From contig CAVUMC010000002.1 in assembly GCA_963742535.1 (NCBI GenBank), positions 310,001-374,000 of the forward strand: DNA of 64,000 nucleotides, in the 5' to 3' direction. Source of the stretch: VRUE01 sp963742535 (lineage in GTDB: Bacteria; Actinomycetota; Thermoleophilia; Solirubrobacterales; 70-9). The position numbers and the translations under genes are program-made. Positions 54,114 through 63,107 of this stretch are shown here, one piece after another. Each line of letters starts with the position of its first letter. Position 1 is the stretch's first letter. The notes under the pieces were generated by a model. That model ran no database searches. It was given only the letters and a program-made list of their open reading frames with translations, and was not told where the DNA came from.

Positions 54114-55256
54114 ATGCGGACCGCGATCATCTCCGACCTGCACCTCGGCGCCGGCAACGGCGAAGACATCGCCCGCGACCCCGCGATCCGTGACCTCCTC
54201 CTGGCCGAGATCGCCTCGGCCGACCGCCTCGTCCTGCTCGGCGACGCGCTCGAGCTGCGCGACTTCCCGTTGCCGCGGGTGCTCGAGTCGGCCCGGAGCT
54301 TCTTCACCACCCTGGGCGAGGCGATGTCGGGACGGCGCGTGATCCTCGTCCCCGGAAACCACGACCACTGGCTGGCCGAGCCACTGTTGGAAGAGGTCGC
54401 CCTGGGCGATGGGACGCTCGGCCTCGAGCACCGAGCCCTGCCGAACGGTGGCCCGCTCACGCGCATCGCCTCCTGGCTCGGCGAGGCCGAGCTCAGCATC
54501 GCCTACCCCGGCGTCTGGCTGCGCGACGACGTTTACGCCACCCACGGTCACTTCATGGACTGCCACATGACCCTGCCCCGACTCGAGTGCCTCGCCGCCG
54601 CGGCCGTGATGCGTCGCGCCGGCAGGCCGTCGGATCCCGCGACCCCGGCCGACTACGAGCGCATCCTCCGCCCGATCTATGGCCTCGCCTTTGGACTCGC
54701 CGAAAGCAACCTGGGCAATGGTGCCCACCGGCCTTCCGAGCGGGCCTGGCACACGGTCTCCGGCACCAACAGCAACGGCGGTCGCCTCGCCACCGCGACC
54801 CGCAAAGCCGCGATCGGGGCCGGGGTGCCGGCCGGGATCTGGGTGCTCAACCGCCTGCTCCGCGCCGAGTTCGATCCCGACGTCTCAGCCGCCGCGATCA
54901 CCCGCGACGGCATCGCCGCGGCAACCGAGCTTGCGCGCCGCCTCCGCCTCGACGCCGCCCACGTGCTCAACGGCCACACCCACCGCGCCGGTCCGGAAGA
55001 GGGAGAGGCCGAGTGGCGCATTCCGGGTGGCGGCACGCTCCACAACACCGGTAGCTGGGTCTACGCCGACGCCTTCCACCATCCCGGCTCGCCGCCGGGG
55101 CCTTACTGGCCCGGCACCGTCACCTGGCTCGACGAGACGGCCCGCCCCAGCGCAAGCGACTGCTGGTCGACCTACCGCGCGAAGAGCTGCGCGCGGCGGT
55201 GGCGCGAACCGCCGCAGGCGCGGCCGCCCGCTAGGCGCCGAGCCACTCGGCGATGA
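54114..55256 (+). CDS. Calcineurin-like metallophosphoesterase, C-terminus probably frameshifted
   Basis: Binuclear-metal phosphoesterase: ISDLHLGAGN (6-15), LLGDALEL, GNHDHW, HGHFMD and the C-terminal LNGHTHRAG. About 340 residues read well, to TWLDET. After that the listed frame becomes Arg/Pro/Ser-rich, while the next frame gives PQRKRLLVDLPREELRAAVA and stops at 55234. A single missing base near 55140 in GGCCCGCCCC would explain it. Lipid A precursor-type UshA/LpxH function is unlikely in this organism; the substrate is unknown. Confidence 0.85.
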   Translation: MRTAIISDLHLGAGNGEDIARDPAIRDLLLAEIASADRLVLLGDALELRDFPLPRVLESARSFFTTLGEAMSGRRVILVPGNHDHWLAEPLLEEVALGDGTLGLEHRALPNGGPLTRIASWLGEAELSIAYPGVWLRDDVYATHGHFMDCHMTLPRLECLAAAAVMRRAGRPSDPATPADYERILRPIYGLAFGLAESNLGNGAHRPSERAWHTVSGTNSNGGRLATATRKAAIGAGVPAGIWVLNRLLRAEFDPDVSAAAITRDGIAAATELARRLRLDAAHVLNGHTHRAGPEEGEAEWRIPGGGTLHNTGSWVYADAFHHPGSPPGPYWPGTVTWLDETARPSASDCWSTYRAKSCARRWREPPQARPPARRRATRR

Positions 55257-56106
55257 TCCGGCCGATCTCGGGGCCGGCATCCTCCTGCAGGAAGTGGGAG
55301 GCGTTCTCGATTGGGCGCGGCGCGGGGAAATTGAGCTGCTCGGAGACGCGTTCGCCGACGGAGAAAGGCAGGATCGGGTCCGAGTCCGCCCAGAGCACGA
55401 GCGCCGGCCGATCGTCGTCGCGCAGCGCGTCGGCAACCGCCTTGCCCTCGGTGGCTCCCGGGGCATCGGGCTCGGTCGGCAGGATCAGCGGAAAAGCGCG
55501 GGCGCCTGCCTTCGACTCGGGAGTAGGAAAAGGAGCGTCGTAGGCGGCGATCACCTCGTCGCCCGGGTCCTCCTTACAGCCGCCCCGCACCAGCATGCCA
55601 ATCGGCACATCAGCGTTGTCGCGAACGAACTCGCGGAAGTTGAGCCAGGTCTCGCTCATCCGCTGGTGACCAGTGAAGGGACCAGTCTCCATGATCACCA
55701 GGCGCGAGAAACGCTCTGGGAGCTCGACCGCGAGCCGCAGGCCGATCGGTCCACCCCAGTCGTGCACCACCGCGGTCGCGTCGCGCACGTCCAACTCCTC
55801 CAGCAGCTTCGTCATCAACTCGATGTGACGGTCGTAGGTGTACCAACCGAGATCGGTGGGCTTGTCGGAACGACCGAAGCCGGCGTAATCGGGAGCGATG
55901 CAGCGATAGCCAGCATCACGCACCGGCGGAATCACTTTGCGCCAGAGAAAAGACCAGGTCGGCTCACCGTGAAAGAAGACGACCGGCGCACCCTCACCCT
56001 CGTCGAGGTAGGCCAGCCGCAGTCCATCGACTTCCTGATACTGAGGCTCGAAGGGAAAATCGGGCAGTCCGGTGAGGCTCTCCTCCGGCGTGCGGAACAC
56101 GTCCAT
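55231..56106 (-). CDS. Haloalkane dehalogenase, HLD-I type
   Basis: Alpha/beta-hydrolase that replaces a halogen by hydroxyl on haloalkanes. 291 residues from the ATG at 56106 (an ATG at 56115 is also possible). The HLD-I set is complete: HGEPTWSFLWRK, nucleophile Asp116 with halide-holding Trp117 in VVHDWGGP, catalytic acid in WADSDPILP and histidine in NASHFLQED. The N-terminal FRTPEESLTGLPDFPF is the DhlA-like opening. The natural substrate is not known. Confidence 0.88.
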   Translation of the reverse strand: MDVFRTPEESLTGLPDFPFEPQYQEVDGLRLAYLDEGEGAPVVFFHGEPTWSFLWRKVIPPVRDAGYRCIAPDYAGFGRSDKPTDLGWYTYDRHIELMTKLLEELDVRDATAVVHDWGGPIGLRLAVELPERFSRLVIMETGPFTGHQRMSETWLNFREFVRDNADVPIGMLVRGGCKEDPGDEVIAAYDAPFPTPESKAGARAFPLILPTEPDAPGATEGKAVADALRDDDRPALVLWADSDPILPFSVGERVSEQLNFPAPRPIENASHFLQEDAGPEIGRIIAEWLGA

Positions 56107-56230
56107 GGCGCGCACCCTATTGGTTGTTTGGCCAAAGCGGCCAATTTCGCTCCAGAGCAGGAAATGCGGCCAACCTCTCGAATATCTTCGCGCAATATTT
56201 CTCTACTTATTTGCGACGAAAGGGTTGCGC

Positions 56231-56614
56231 ATGAACGAGGAGAGCACACTCAGCGGTTGGTGGGTGTTTGCCGGCGTCCTGCTGCTGGTTGCCGGCGTGC
56301 TGAACATCATCTGGGGGATTGCCGCGATCGGCGACTCGAAGTTCTTCACCGAACAAGGGACGTTCATCATCAGCGGTCTTCACACCTGGGGCTGGATCAT
56401 GATGATCCTCGGCGTGCTTGAGCTCGTCGCCGCCTTCTCACTCTTCTCGGGCGGAGAGTTTGGACGCTGGTTCGGGATCTTCGTCGCCGCCCTCAACTCG
56501 ATGGGAGCGCTGCTCTCGATCCCGGCCTATCCGTTCTGGTCGCTGGCGATCTTCGCCCTCTCGATCATCATCATCTACAAGCTGGCCGAGGGGCCGGAAG
56601 GAAGCGTCAGCTAG
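56231..56614 (+). CDS. DUF7144-type four-helix membrane protein
   Basis: 127 residues, four membrane helices: WWVFAGVLLLVAGVLNIIWG, TWGWIMMILGVLELVAAF, WFGIFVAALNSMGALLS, LAIFALSIIIIYKL. This is the layout I associate with the actinobacterial DUF7144 group; no activity is known. ATG at 56231; an upstream reading to 56072 overlaps the dehalogenase start and is rejected. A strong terminator follows at 56646. Confidence 0.8.
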   Translation: MNEESTLSGWWVFAGVLLLVAGVLNIIWGIAAIGDSKFFTEQGTFIISGLHTWGWIMMILGVLELVAAFSLFSGGEFGRWFGIFVAALNSMGALLSIPAYPFWSLAIFALSIIIIYKLAEGPEGSVS

Positions 56615-57648
56615 TTCGGCGACGACCCAACCACACGCTGTGAGCGAAGGCCCCGGCTATCCGGGGCCTTCGTCGTGGTGGGGCCGGTAACAGGGGCTGT
56701 CTCGGTGGGTCCAAGGCGCGACCAAGGCGCCGCCCGCCGCTCCTCGCCCTCGTAGACAACGCCGGTGCCGCTCATGCGGTCGTCCCAGGCGCGCCGCTGC
56801 TCGTTGAGGAAGATGCCGATGAAGCCAAGGCCGAAGGGGATCCAGGCCAGACCCATGCCGATCAGGCGTTTGACCGAGCGCCCGAAGCGCAGGCCCCGCT
56901 CCTCGATGTCGAGCCTGATCCCGAGGAAGCGCATGCCAGGGGTCTGGCCCGCGAGCGACCAGAAGCCGACCAGGTAGAGGCCGCCGAGGATGAACCAGAG
57001 CGTGGTGCCGGCGGCGAGGGCGAAGTTGGAGACGCCATTACCGCTGCCGGTGAAGGCCGAGGCGATCAGCGCCGCTACCGCTGCCAGGCCGGAGAAGCCG
57101 AGGTTGACGATCAGCACGTCGAGCCCGAGAGCAAGGCCGCGGCTGACAGCGCCGGCGAACTCGGTCGGCTCGGTGCGGCGCTTGCGGAAGAAGATCCGCC
57201 GCACGATGCGCTCGACCACGTCGTCGAGGCGGCGGGTGCCATTGCCGATCGTGTGACCGACGTCGCTGATCAAGCCGACGCCCTGAGCGCTGATCGCGGC
57301 GCGAACCTCCGGCGCCTCAGCGATCCGCTCGACCAGGCGCTGTGCCTCATCACTGGCCAGCAGGCGGCGCCAGACCTCGTCGACCATCTCGCTGTCAAGC
57401 GCCTCGATCAGCGCTCGCCTGACCGTCTCGCTCTCGACCGCGCTGTTCATCGCCTCCTCGACCACGGGGCCCTGCAGCACCCGGGCGACGGCCCGTTCCA
57501 CCGCCTCGCTCTCGACCGCGGCAACCATTGCCTCCTCGGCCGCGACCTCGATCGCCTGATCGATGCCGGTCGCTTTGCCAACCGAACGAGCGCTGCGCAC
57601 ACCAGCGCCGAGCAGCCGCACGGAAAGCGGCTGTGGTGGTTTGTTCAA
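56611..57648 (-). CDS. RDD-family membrane protein with long amphipathic N-terminal region
   Basis: 345 residues. The N-terminal half (about 1-170) is a soluble, Glu/Ala/Val-rich helical region with repeated VESEAVERAVARVL / VESETVRRALIEAL / LDSEMVDEVWRRLL units. The C-terminal half is an RDD domain with three helices (LALGLDVLIVNLGFSGL, LWFILGGLYLVGFWSL, LIGMGLAWIPFGLGFIGIF) and the GQTPGMRFLGIRL motif. TTG at 57648 overlaps the DUF1330 stop (TTGA). The last 20 or so residues are read through the neighbour's terminator hairpin. Confidence 0.8.
   Translation of the reverse strand: MNKPPQPLSVRLLGAGVRSARSVGKATGIDQAIEVAAEEAMVAAVESEAVERAVARVLQGPVVEEAMNSAVESETVRRALIEALDSEMVDEVWRRLLASDEAQRLVERIAEAPEVRAAISAQGVGLISDVGHTIGNGTRRLDDVVERIVRRIFFRKRRTEPTEFAGAVSRGLALGLDVLIVNLGFSGLAAVAALIASAFTGSGNGVSNFALAAGTTLWFILGGLYLVGFWSLAGQTPGMRFLGIRLDIEERGLRFGRSVKRLIGMGLAWIPFGLGFIGIFLNEQRRAWDDRMSGTGVVYEGEERRAAPWSRLGPTETAPVTGPTTTKAPDSRGLRSQRVVGSSPN
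56646..56671 (+). terminator. Intrinsic-type terminator after the DUF7144 gene
   Basis: GAAGGCCCCGG and CCGGGGCCTTC form a perfect 11-bp stem with a CTAT loop, 31 bp after the stop. The following sequence is TCGTCGTGG, with few T residues. The same DNA encodes the last residues of the convergent RDD gene. Confidence 0.75.
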
Positions 57649-58052
57649 GGGTCCCTCGTCGGGAGCGGCTCGGAGGAGGCATCCAGCGGGTGCAGCTCGC
57701 CCTCCTCCAGCGCCTCGGTGCGCAGGTGGGCGATCGCCTGGTACTCGGCTGAGCCGATCATCCCCAGGAACGCCTGGCGAGTGGGGTATTCGACCAGTAG
57801 GACCAGGTCCCATTCACCCTTGCCGAGCAGCGCCGGAGACGACTCACCGAGGAAGGCGAGTCGCCCACCGCACTGCTCCAGCAGCGGCGCGACCGCAGCG
57901 CCGTATTCCTCGTAGCGCTCGCGCCCGCCCTCCGGTTTGAAGCGGAGCAGGTTGAGCATCGTCACCGAAGCGTTCTCTGCCGCGCGGGCTGAGAAGGCCT
58001 CGAAGCCCACTTGGTTGATCGCCTCCGGTTCTGGCGCCGCATCCTCACTCAT
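57645..58052 (-). CDS. DUF1330 domain protein
   Basis: 135 residues of the dimeric ferredoxin-like DUF1330 type: ENASVTMLNLLRFKPEGGRE, YEEYGAAVAPLLEQCGG, DLVLLVEYPTRQAFLGMI. Members are small, often paired alpha/beta barrels with unknown activity. ATGA overlap with the Nudix gene upstream and TTGA with the RDD gene downstream make a three-gene operon. Confidence 0.85.
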   Translation of the reverse strand: MSEDAAPEPEAINQVGFEAFSARAAENASVTMLNLLRFKPEGGRERYEEYGAAVAPLLEQCGGRLAFLGESSPALLGKGEWDLVLLVEYPTRQAFLGMIGSAEYQAIAHLRTEALEEGELHPLDASSEPLPTRDP

Positions 58053-58552
58053 AGAGCCAACAACCTATCGATGAACTCAGCCTGAGCCGAGTTGATCTTG
58101 CCCCGTGCCACCTCCGGTTCAAACCACTCGGCCCGGTCGACCTCGGGGAATTCCTGCTGGCGTCCTGAGCGTGGTGGCCACTCCATCGAGAAAGTGTTGC
58201 TGCGCAGCTCGGCGGGATCGAAATCGGCTTCCGCCGCCCAGCCGTGCACGACCTTGCCGCTCTTCAGGCGGACCGAGCCAATCTCGGTCAGCCGCTCAGC
58301 GGTGAGGCCGAGGGACGAGCCGAGCTCCTCCTCCAGCTCGCGCAGGGCGCAGGCGCGCGACTCCTCCCCCTCGTCCAGCTCCCCCTTGGGGATCGACCAA
58401 GCGCCTTCGTCTTTCTTCGCCCAGAAGGGCCCGCCGGGGTGGACCAGCAGCAGCTCGATCGAGTCGCCACGGCGACGGAAGGGCAGGATGCCGGCGGAGG
58501 TGGCTGCCACCCCCGGGACGCTAGCCGAACGCGCATCCGATATCGACCACAC
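58049..58552 (-). CDS. Nudix hydrolase
   Basis: 167 residues. The Nudix box reads GELDEGEESRACALRELEEELG, matching Gx5Ex7REUxEExGU. GAWSIPKGEL precedes it, and VRLKSGKVVHGWAAEADFD and EFPEVDRAEWFEPEVA follow, a pattern of the NTP-pyrophosphohydrolase/diadenosine-polyphosphate group that cleaves nucleoside diphosphates linked to X. The start codon is GTG or ATG at 58552. Confidence 0.88.
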   Translation of the reverse strand: MWSISDARSASVPGVAATSAGILPFRRRGDSIELLLVHPGGPFWAKKDEGAWSIPKGELDEGEESRACALRELEEELGSSLGLTAERLTEIGSVRLKSGKVVHGWAAEADFDPAELRSNTFSMEWPPRSGRQQEFPEVDRAEWFEPEVARGKINSAQAEFIDRLLAL

Positions 58553-58612
58553 CAGAGCGGGGTCAATGTCGGCTGTGCGCTAAGCCACCCGCCCAATCGA
58601 TCGTGCGGCTGA

Positions 58613-60034
58613 TCAGGCCGCGGAGACGATCGGCGGGCGCCGTTCGGCCCATGGCCGGGCCGCTTCGAGCTGGGCGCCGACCCGGATCAGCGTCGCCTCG
58701 TCGAAGGGAGCGCCGGTGAGCATCGTGCCGACCGGCAGGCCACCGTCGGTCCAAAACAGCGGCAACGAAATGCTCGGGAGGCCGGTGACGTTGCCGAAGG
58801 CGCTGAAGCAGACCGAGCGCACCGTGTCGAAGACCGGTTGTTCGGGGGCGGCGTGTTGCGCCTCCAGGATCGAACCGGTGGCCGGCGGCAGGATCGCCGA
58901 GGTGGGCGTCAGCAGCAGGTCGAAGTCGCGGCCCCAGCGGGCGACTTCGCGGCGCGAGAGTCGCTCCAGCCGCTGCACCGCGGTGACGTATTCATAGGCA
59001 CCCACCCGCTCCGTCGCGGTCTCGTAAGCGTGGCGGTTATGCGGCTCGACCTTCTCCCAGTCGACCCCGTCGTAGTCGGCGATTCCGCCGACGGTCATCG
59101 TCACGAAGTCCGGTGTCAGCTCCTCCGAGATCGTTCCCACCTCGACCTCGACCACCTCGTGGCCGAGCTCCTCCAGCAGGGCAGCGGCGTCGCGAGCGGC
59201 CGCAACGCAATCGGGATCGGTTGGGATGCCAAGCGGCGCCTCCGCCATCAGGCCGATTCGCAGCGCGCCCACGTCCGCTCCCGCCTCCTCGGCGTAGGGC
59301 CGGCGCGGCGCGGGGGCGTTGTACCAAGCAAGTGGATCGGGGTGAGAGGTGACATCGAGAGTTGCGGCGGCGTCGGCAATCGTGCGCGTGATCGTGCCCT
59401 CGACCACCGCTCCCATCCAGGTCTGCGCCCGCCGCGGAATCCGCCCGCGGCTGCTCTTCAAGCCGACGAGGCCGCAGTAGGCGGCGGGGATGCGGATCGA
59501 GCCACCGCCGTCATTGGCGTGGGCGAGCGGAAACATCCCGCCGGCCACAGCCGCCGATGCCCCGCCCGAGGATCCACCGGAAGCACGGTCGGTGTCCCAG
59601 GGGTTGAGCGTGTTGCCGAAGCGCGAGTTCTCGGCCACGGTCAGCGGGCCGAACTCGGGCGTGTTGGTGCGGCCGCAAAGGACGAAACCAGCACGCTGCA
59701 GCGCTTCGACTACCAGCTCGCTTTCCTCGCTCAGTCCCTCCGGCGCGCCGTTGGAGCCGTAGGTGAGCGGCCAGCCGGCGACTGCGGTCAGGTCCTTGAT
59801 TGGGATCGGCACGCCAAGGAAGGGCAGGTCCTCCCCATCGGCAATCCGCTCGTCAGCGGCCCGCGCCGCCGCCCGGGCTCCCTCGTCATCGCGCCAGACC
59901 ACCGCGTTCAGCTCAGGATTTCGCGTGTCCATCGCGGCGATGCAAACGTCGAGCAGCTCGAGCGCGGACAGCTCGCGCGCCCGCAGGGCAGCGGCAAGCT
60001 CCAGCGCCGTTGAGGTCGGCCCCAAGTCACCCAT
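58613..60034 (-). CDS. Amidase signature-family hydrolase
   Basis: 473 residues. The Ser-cisSer-Lys triad is visible: Lys80 in VPIPIKDL, cis-Ser155 in SGGSSGGASAAVAGGM and nucleophile Ser179 in NDGGGSIRIPA. The family hydrolyses carboxamides and ureas; the substrate is not predictable, and there are no gatB/gatC neighbours, so it is not GatA. The ATG at 60034 is chosen over 60148, which adds unlike residues. Confidence 0.9.
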   Translation of the reverse strand: MGDLGPTSTALELAAALRARELSALELLDVCIAAMDTRNPELNAVVWRDDEGARAAARAADERIADGEDLPFLGVPIPIKDLTAVAGWPLTYGSNGAPEGLSEESELVVEALQRAGFVLCGRTNTPEFGPLTVAENSRFGNTLNPWDTDRASGGSSGGASAAVAGGMFPLAHANDGGGSIRIPAAYCGLVGLKSSRGRIPRRAQTWMGAVVEGTITRTIADAAATLDVTSHPDPLAWYNAPAPRRPYAEEAGADVGALRIGLMAEAPLGIPTDPDCVAAARDAAALLEELGHEVVEVEVGTISEELTPDFVTMTVGGIADYDGVDWEKVEPHNRHAYETATERVGAYEYVTAVQRLERLSRREVARWGRDFDLLLTPTSAILPPATGSILEAQHAAPEQPVFDTVRSVCFSAFGNVTGLPSISLPLFWTDGGLPVGTMLTGAPFDEATLIRVGAQLEAARPWAERRPPIVSAA

Positions 60035-60176
60035 GGCGCGGATCCTATCGGTCGAAAATCCGCTTCCACACTGCACGGAGCTTGCAGCGCCGATTACAGC
60101 GAAGTCACTTGCAGGATGGAAAACGCGGGATATATTCGTCCAGCGCATTCAGATCGACGACGGCACTGGGGGAGAG

Positions 60177-62114
60177 ATGTCAGGACGGATCGGAAAGACG
60201 CGGGGACGGTGCAGTGCGGCAATCGCAGCCTTGGCCTTTTTGGCGATGCTGGCGCTCACCTTGCCGGCGGTCGCCGCGGCCTGTGGCGAAGAAGGCGAAG
60301 AGGACACCGGCCCACTGATCACCGAAGCGCGCGTCGCGCCGGGAAACCTCGGCCACGAGGGCGGCACTGGAGTCGTCACCGTCCGGGTGGAAGACGACTG
60401 CGGGGTCCAGCAGGTCTATGCCGAAGTCAGCAGCACCGAAGGCAGCTACTTCGCCTTCCAGCTCCTCCCCTTCGACGACATCAACAGCAACGCGCGGGTC
60501 TATCGCGGCGAATTCCAGATCCCGGCCAACTGGCAGGAATGGTCGGTCGGCTACCAGGTGGGGATCTTCGCCGAGGACACCAACGGAGCCTTCGAAGAAG
60601 CCTACGCGGGCGAGATCGACGTCGAAGGGGTCCCCCCGTTCGACGAAGCGCCAATCGTCGGAGACACCTCGGTCTCGCCGCGCCAGCTTCCCCCGAGCGG
60701 CGGCCCGGTCACGATCAGAGCCCACGCCAGCGACACCCGTGGGGTCTCCGAAGCCTTGGCAACGATCACCCAGATCAGCAGCGGCGAAACCTTCCAGGTC
60801 CAGATGGAACCAATCGACTTCGACCTCTTCGAGGGCGTCTTCGAAGCCCCGGCAAACAGCGGAACGGAATCGGCGAGCTACCTCGTCGAAGTCACCGCCT
60901 TGGACGACATCGGGCAACCCGCCTCCGCCAACGCCGGGCGGTTCAGCGTTGCCGCCCCGGCCTCGCCAACATGCACGAGTGCCGGCGCCGCCATCAACGG
61001 CTCCAACTCAGCGATACAGCGCAACGCTCAACAGCTCTGGGCAAGTGCCTTCTCCGCCGCCCTTTGCCCCGGTGCGCCCGCACCGCGCTTCTACCCGAGG
61101 GCGGCCAACTCAAAGGCAGACGTGATCGGCACCGAGGCCGCCCCAACCCCGGCCCAGATCGCCGCGTTGACGGGCAATGCCGGTGCCAAGCTGGCGGTGA
61201 TCCCCGTTGCCCAGACCTCGATCGCGATCGTCGCCCACCCGCCTGCCGAATGCTCGATCGCCAAGATCACCAACCGCCAGCTCGAGCAAGTCTTCAACGG
61301 CCAGCTGCAGCGATGGTCGGACCTGCAAACCGCTGCTGGTCCCCACTGCAACCGGCAGATCACCCGCGTGGTGCCGAGCGTCGGCGTCGGCGTCAGCTCC
61401 CAGTTCAAGAGCTACCTGGCGCGGATGAACGGTCAACCGCTGCCCTGCGTCGGCAAAACGTGGAAGGAGCTGCGCACGATTGAAAACGCGGAAAGCGGCG
61501 CGCCCAACACGACCTGGCCCGAGGGCTGCCTGGGCGTCAGCCCCCTGATCCGGCCCGGGTCGGTTGACGGCGCAGTCCCGGCGATGGTGAACCGGATCGG
61601 CAGCGCGATCGGCTTCGCTGCCCTGCCGGAAGCCGAAGAGAAACACTCCACGGTCCTCGCGCTCGAGAACGACGGTCCGCGAACCTTCACGAGCAATGCC
61701 GCCGCCCTGGCGGCGGGCTACGCGAAACCGGCCGCGGGAGGCATGGCCAATTGCGGCGGCATCGAATACAGCGTGCCGGTCGGCGCGCGGCGCAAGTCGG
61801 GTGAATCGGGGCTCAACGCCGACTGGTCCCAGGTCGTCGGCGCCGACCCTGCCGTGCGCGGGACGAAGTACCCGCTCTGCATGCTCACCTACGCCCTCGC
61901 CTTCCACGGGTACAGCCTGCGGCCCGACCGGAAAATCAGCTGGGCCCGTGCGCAGACGGTGCGCGATTACCTCAAGGAGCTCGTCGTCACACCAAGCGGC
62001 CAAGCGCTGCTCGCCGGACCGGGCTCCTGGTATGCGCCCCTGCCGACCGCGACCTACTCGAGCAAGGACGTGTTGGCGGCCGCGCAGTACGCGGCGGGCA
62101 AGGTCAGCTACTGA
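60177..62114 (+). CDS. Exported PstS-like periplasmic-binding protein with N-terminal Ig-like modules
   Basis: 645 residues: signal peptide (AAIAALAFLAMLALTLPAVAAA) ending near a Cys-Gly pair, two beta-rich modules (about 40-270), then a PBP-like domain (about 275-645) with GSNSAIQRNAQQLWASAF at the substrate loop, LAVIPVAQTSIAIVAHPP and QLEQVFNGQLQRWSDL, the pattern of PstS-type phosphate-binding proteins. GGGGGAGAG precedes the ATG. No pstCAB genes are adjacent, so phosphate is only a possible ligand. It diverges from the amidase gene across 142 bp. Confidence 0.8.
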   Translation: MSGRIGKTRGRCSAAIAALAFLAMLALTLPAVAAACGEEGEEDTGPLITEARVAPGNLGHEGGTGVVTVRVEDDCGVQQVYAEVSSTEGSYFAFQLLPFDDINSNARVYRGEFQIPANWQEWSVGYQVGIFAEDTNGAFEEAYAGEIDVEGVPPFDEAPIVGDTSVSPRQLPPSGGPVTIRAHASDTRGVSEALATITQISSGETFQVQMEPIDFDLFEGVFEAPANSGTESASYLVEVTALDDIGQPASANAGRFSVAAPASPTCTSAGAAINGSNSAIQRNAQQLWASAFSAALCPGAPAPRFYPRAANSKADVIGTEAAPTPAQIAALTGNAGAKLAVIPVAQTSIAIVAHPPAECSIAKITNRQLEQVFNGQLQRWSDLQTAAGPHCNRQITRVVPSVGVGVSSQFKSYLARMNGQPLPCVGKTWKELRTIENAESGAPNTTWPEGCLGVSPLIRPGSVDGAVPAMVNRIGSAIGFAALPEAEEKHSTVLALENDGPRTFTSNAAALAAGYAKPAAGGMANCGGIEYSVPVGARRKSGESGLNADWSQVVGADPAVRGTKYPLCMLTYALAFHGYSLRPDRKISWARAQTVRDYLKELVVTPSGQALLAGPGSWYAPLPTATYSSKDVLAAAQYAAGKVSY

Positions 62115-62607
62115 GGGAGAGCGGGCTGAGCTGGACGATCGGGATCGTCCTGTCGACCCGGGCCGCTTCCTCGCGGTAGGCGGCGTAGGGCGCGAAGACC
62201 CGATCGGCCAGACCCCAGAGCCGGCGTCGCTCAGCCTCGTCCTCGACCACGGTTGCCCGCATCGGAACGCCGCCAAAGGTGACGTCGGGATCAGCCCGCA
62301 GGTTGTGGAACCAGGCCGGATGTTGAGGCAGGCCGAGTTTCGAGGCGACGATCGTCACCCGCTCCCCATCGTGGAAATAGATGACGACGTTGTTGCGCGG
62401 CGCGCCGCTCTTCGCGCCGCGGGTCTCGAGCAGAGCGGTCGGCATTACGAGGCCCATGCCGAGATGCCCTCGGGTCAGTCGCATCAGGTGCGGGTCGAGC
62501 TTCCAGACCACGTGCACCGAGAGGAACCGCCCCAGAGCAGTGTTAGCGAGCGCCGCGTAAGCACGACGGAATAGGCCGGGGCGGCGGTTCGGGTCGACGT
62601 ACTTCAG
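62104..62607 (-). CDS. Deazaflavin (F420)-dependent nitroreductase family protein, CTG start likely
   Basis: 167 residues of the DDN-like split-barrel family: LLETRGAKSGAPRNNVVIYF, VTIVASKLGLPQHPAWFHNL split by one turn, and ADPDVTF. In relatives I recall, the chain begins KYVDP, which here follows a CTG at 62607 that overlaps the upstream TGA (CTGA). An ATG at 62697 would overlap the neighbour by 94 nt. A second DDN gene is directly upstream. Confidence 0.8.
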   Translation of the reverse strand: MKYVDPNRRPGLFRRAYAALANTALGRFLSVHVVWKLDPHLMRLTRGHLGMGLVMPTALLETRGAKSGAPRNNVVIYFHDGERVTIVASKLGLPQHPAWFHNLRADPDVTFGGVPMRATVVEDEAERRRLWGLADRVFAPYAAYREEAARVDRTIPIVQLSPLSLSS

Positions 62608-63008
62608 CGAGGTTCCAGCACGACGACCGGAATCTCCCGGTCGGTCTTCTGCTGGTACTCGTCGTAGCTCGGCCACTCGCCGACCATCTTCTCCCACAGC
62701 GCCGGCTTCTCGTCCGCTGCCGCGGTGCGAGCACGTGCGTTGAAGCGATCAGCTTTGACCTGCACCTCAACCTCAGGATCCTCGGAGAGGTTCAAGTACC
62801 AAGCGGGCGGCTCGTCCGAACCACCCTTCGAGGCCACGATCACGAATGAGTCCCCCTCGGGCGCATAGATCAACGGCGTCGTCCGCGCCTCTCCCGACTT
62901 GCGCCCCTTCGTGGTCAGCAACAGCGTCTGCGTCCCCTGCCACTCATGGCCCTCGGCACCATCCGTCGCCCGGTAGCGATCGACGTGTTCCTGGCCGAAG
63001 AGCATCAC
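62604..63008 (-). CDS. Deazaflavin (F420)-dependent nitroreductase family protein
   Basis: 134 residues with the DDN family core: LLLTTKGRKSGEARTTPLIY, FVIVASKGGSDEPPAWYLNL split by one turn, EDPEVEVQV and a C-terminal YDEYQQKTDREIPVVVLEP. Members use reduced F420 to reduce nitro or quinone substrates. Two starts, GTG 63008 and ATG three bases later, are both plausible. It forms a pair with the following DDN gene. Confidence 0.87.
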   Translation of the reverse strand: MMLFGQEHVDRYRATDGAEGHEWQGTQTLLLTTKGRKSGEARTTPLIYAPEGDSFVIVASKGGSDEPPAWYLNLSEDPEVEVQVKADRFNARARTAAADEKPALWEKMVGEWPSYDEYQQKTDREIPVVVLEPR

Positions 63009-63107
63009 GGTGGATGGTAGAGAGCGACGACCGTCGGCAAGGAGACCAGCCGATTCACAAATGCCAAATATCCGCCGGACGGGCGCAAACGCACCCGGCC
63101 GACGGAC

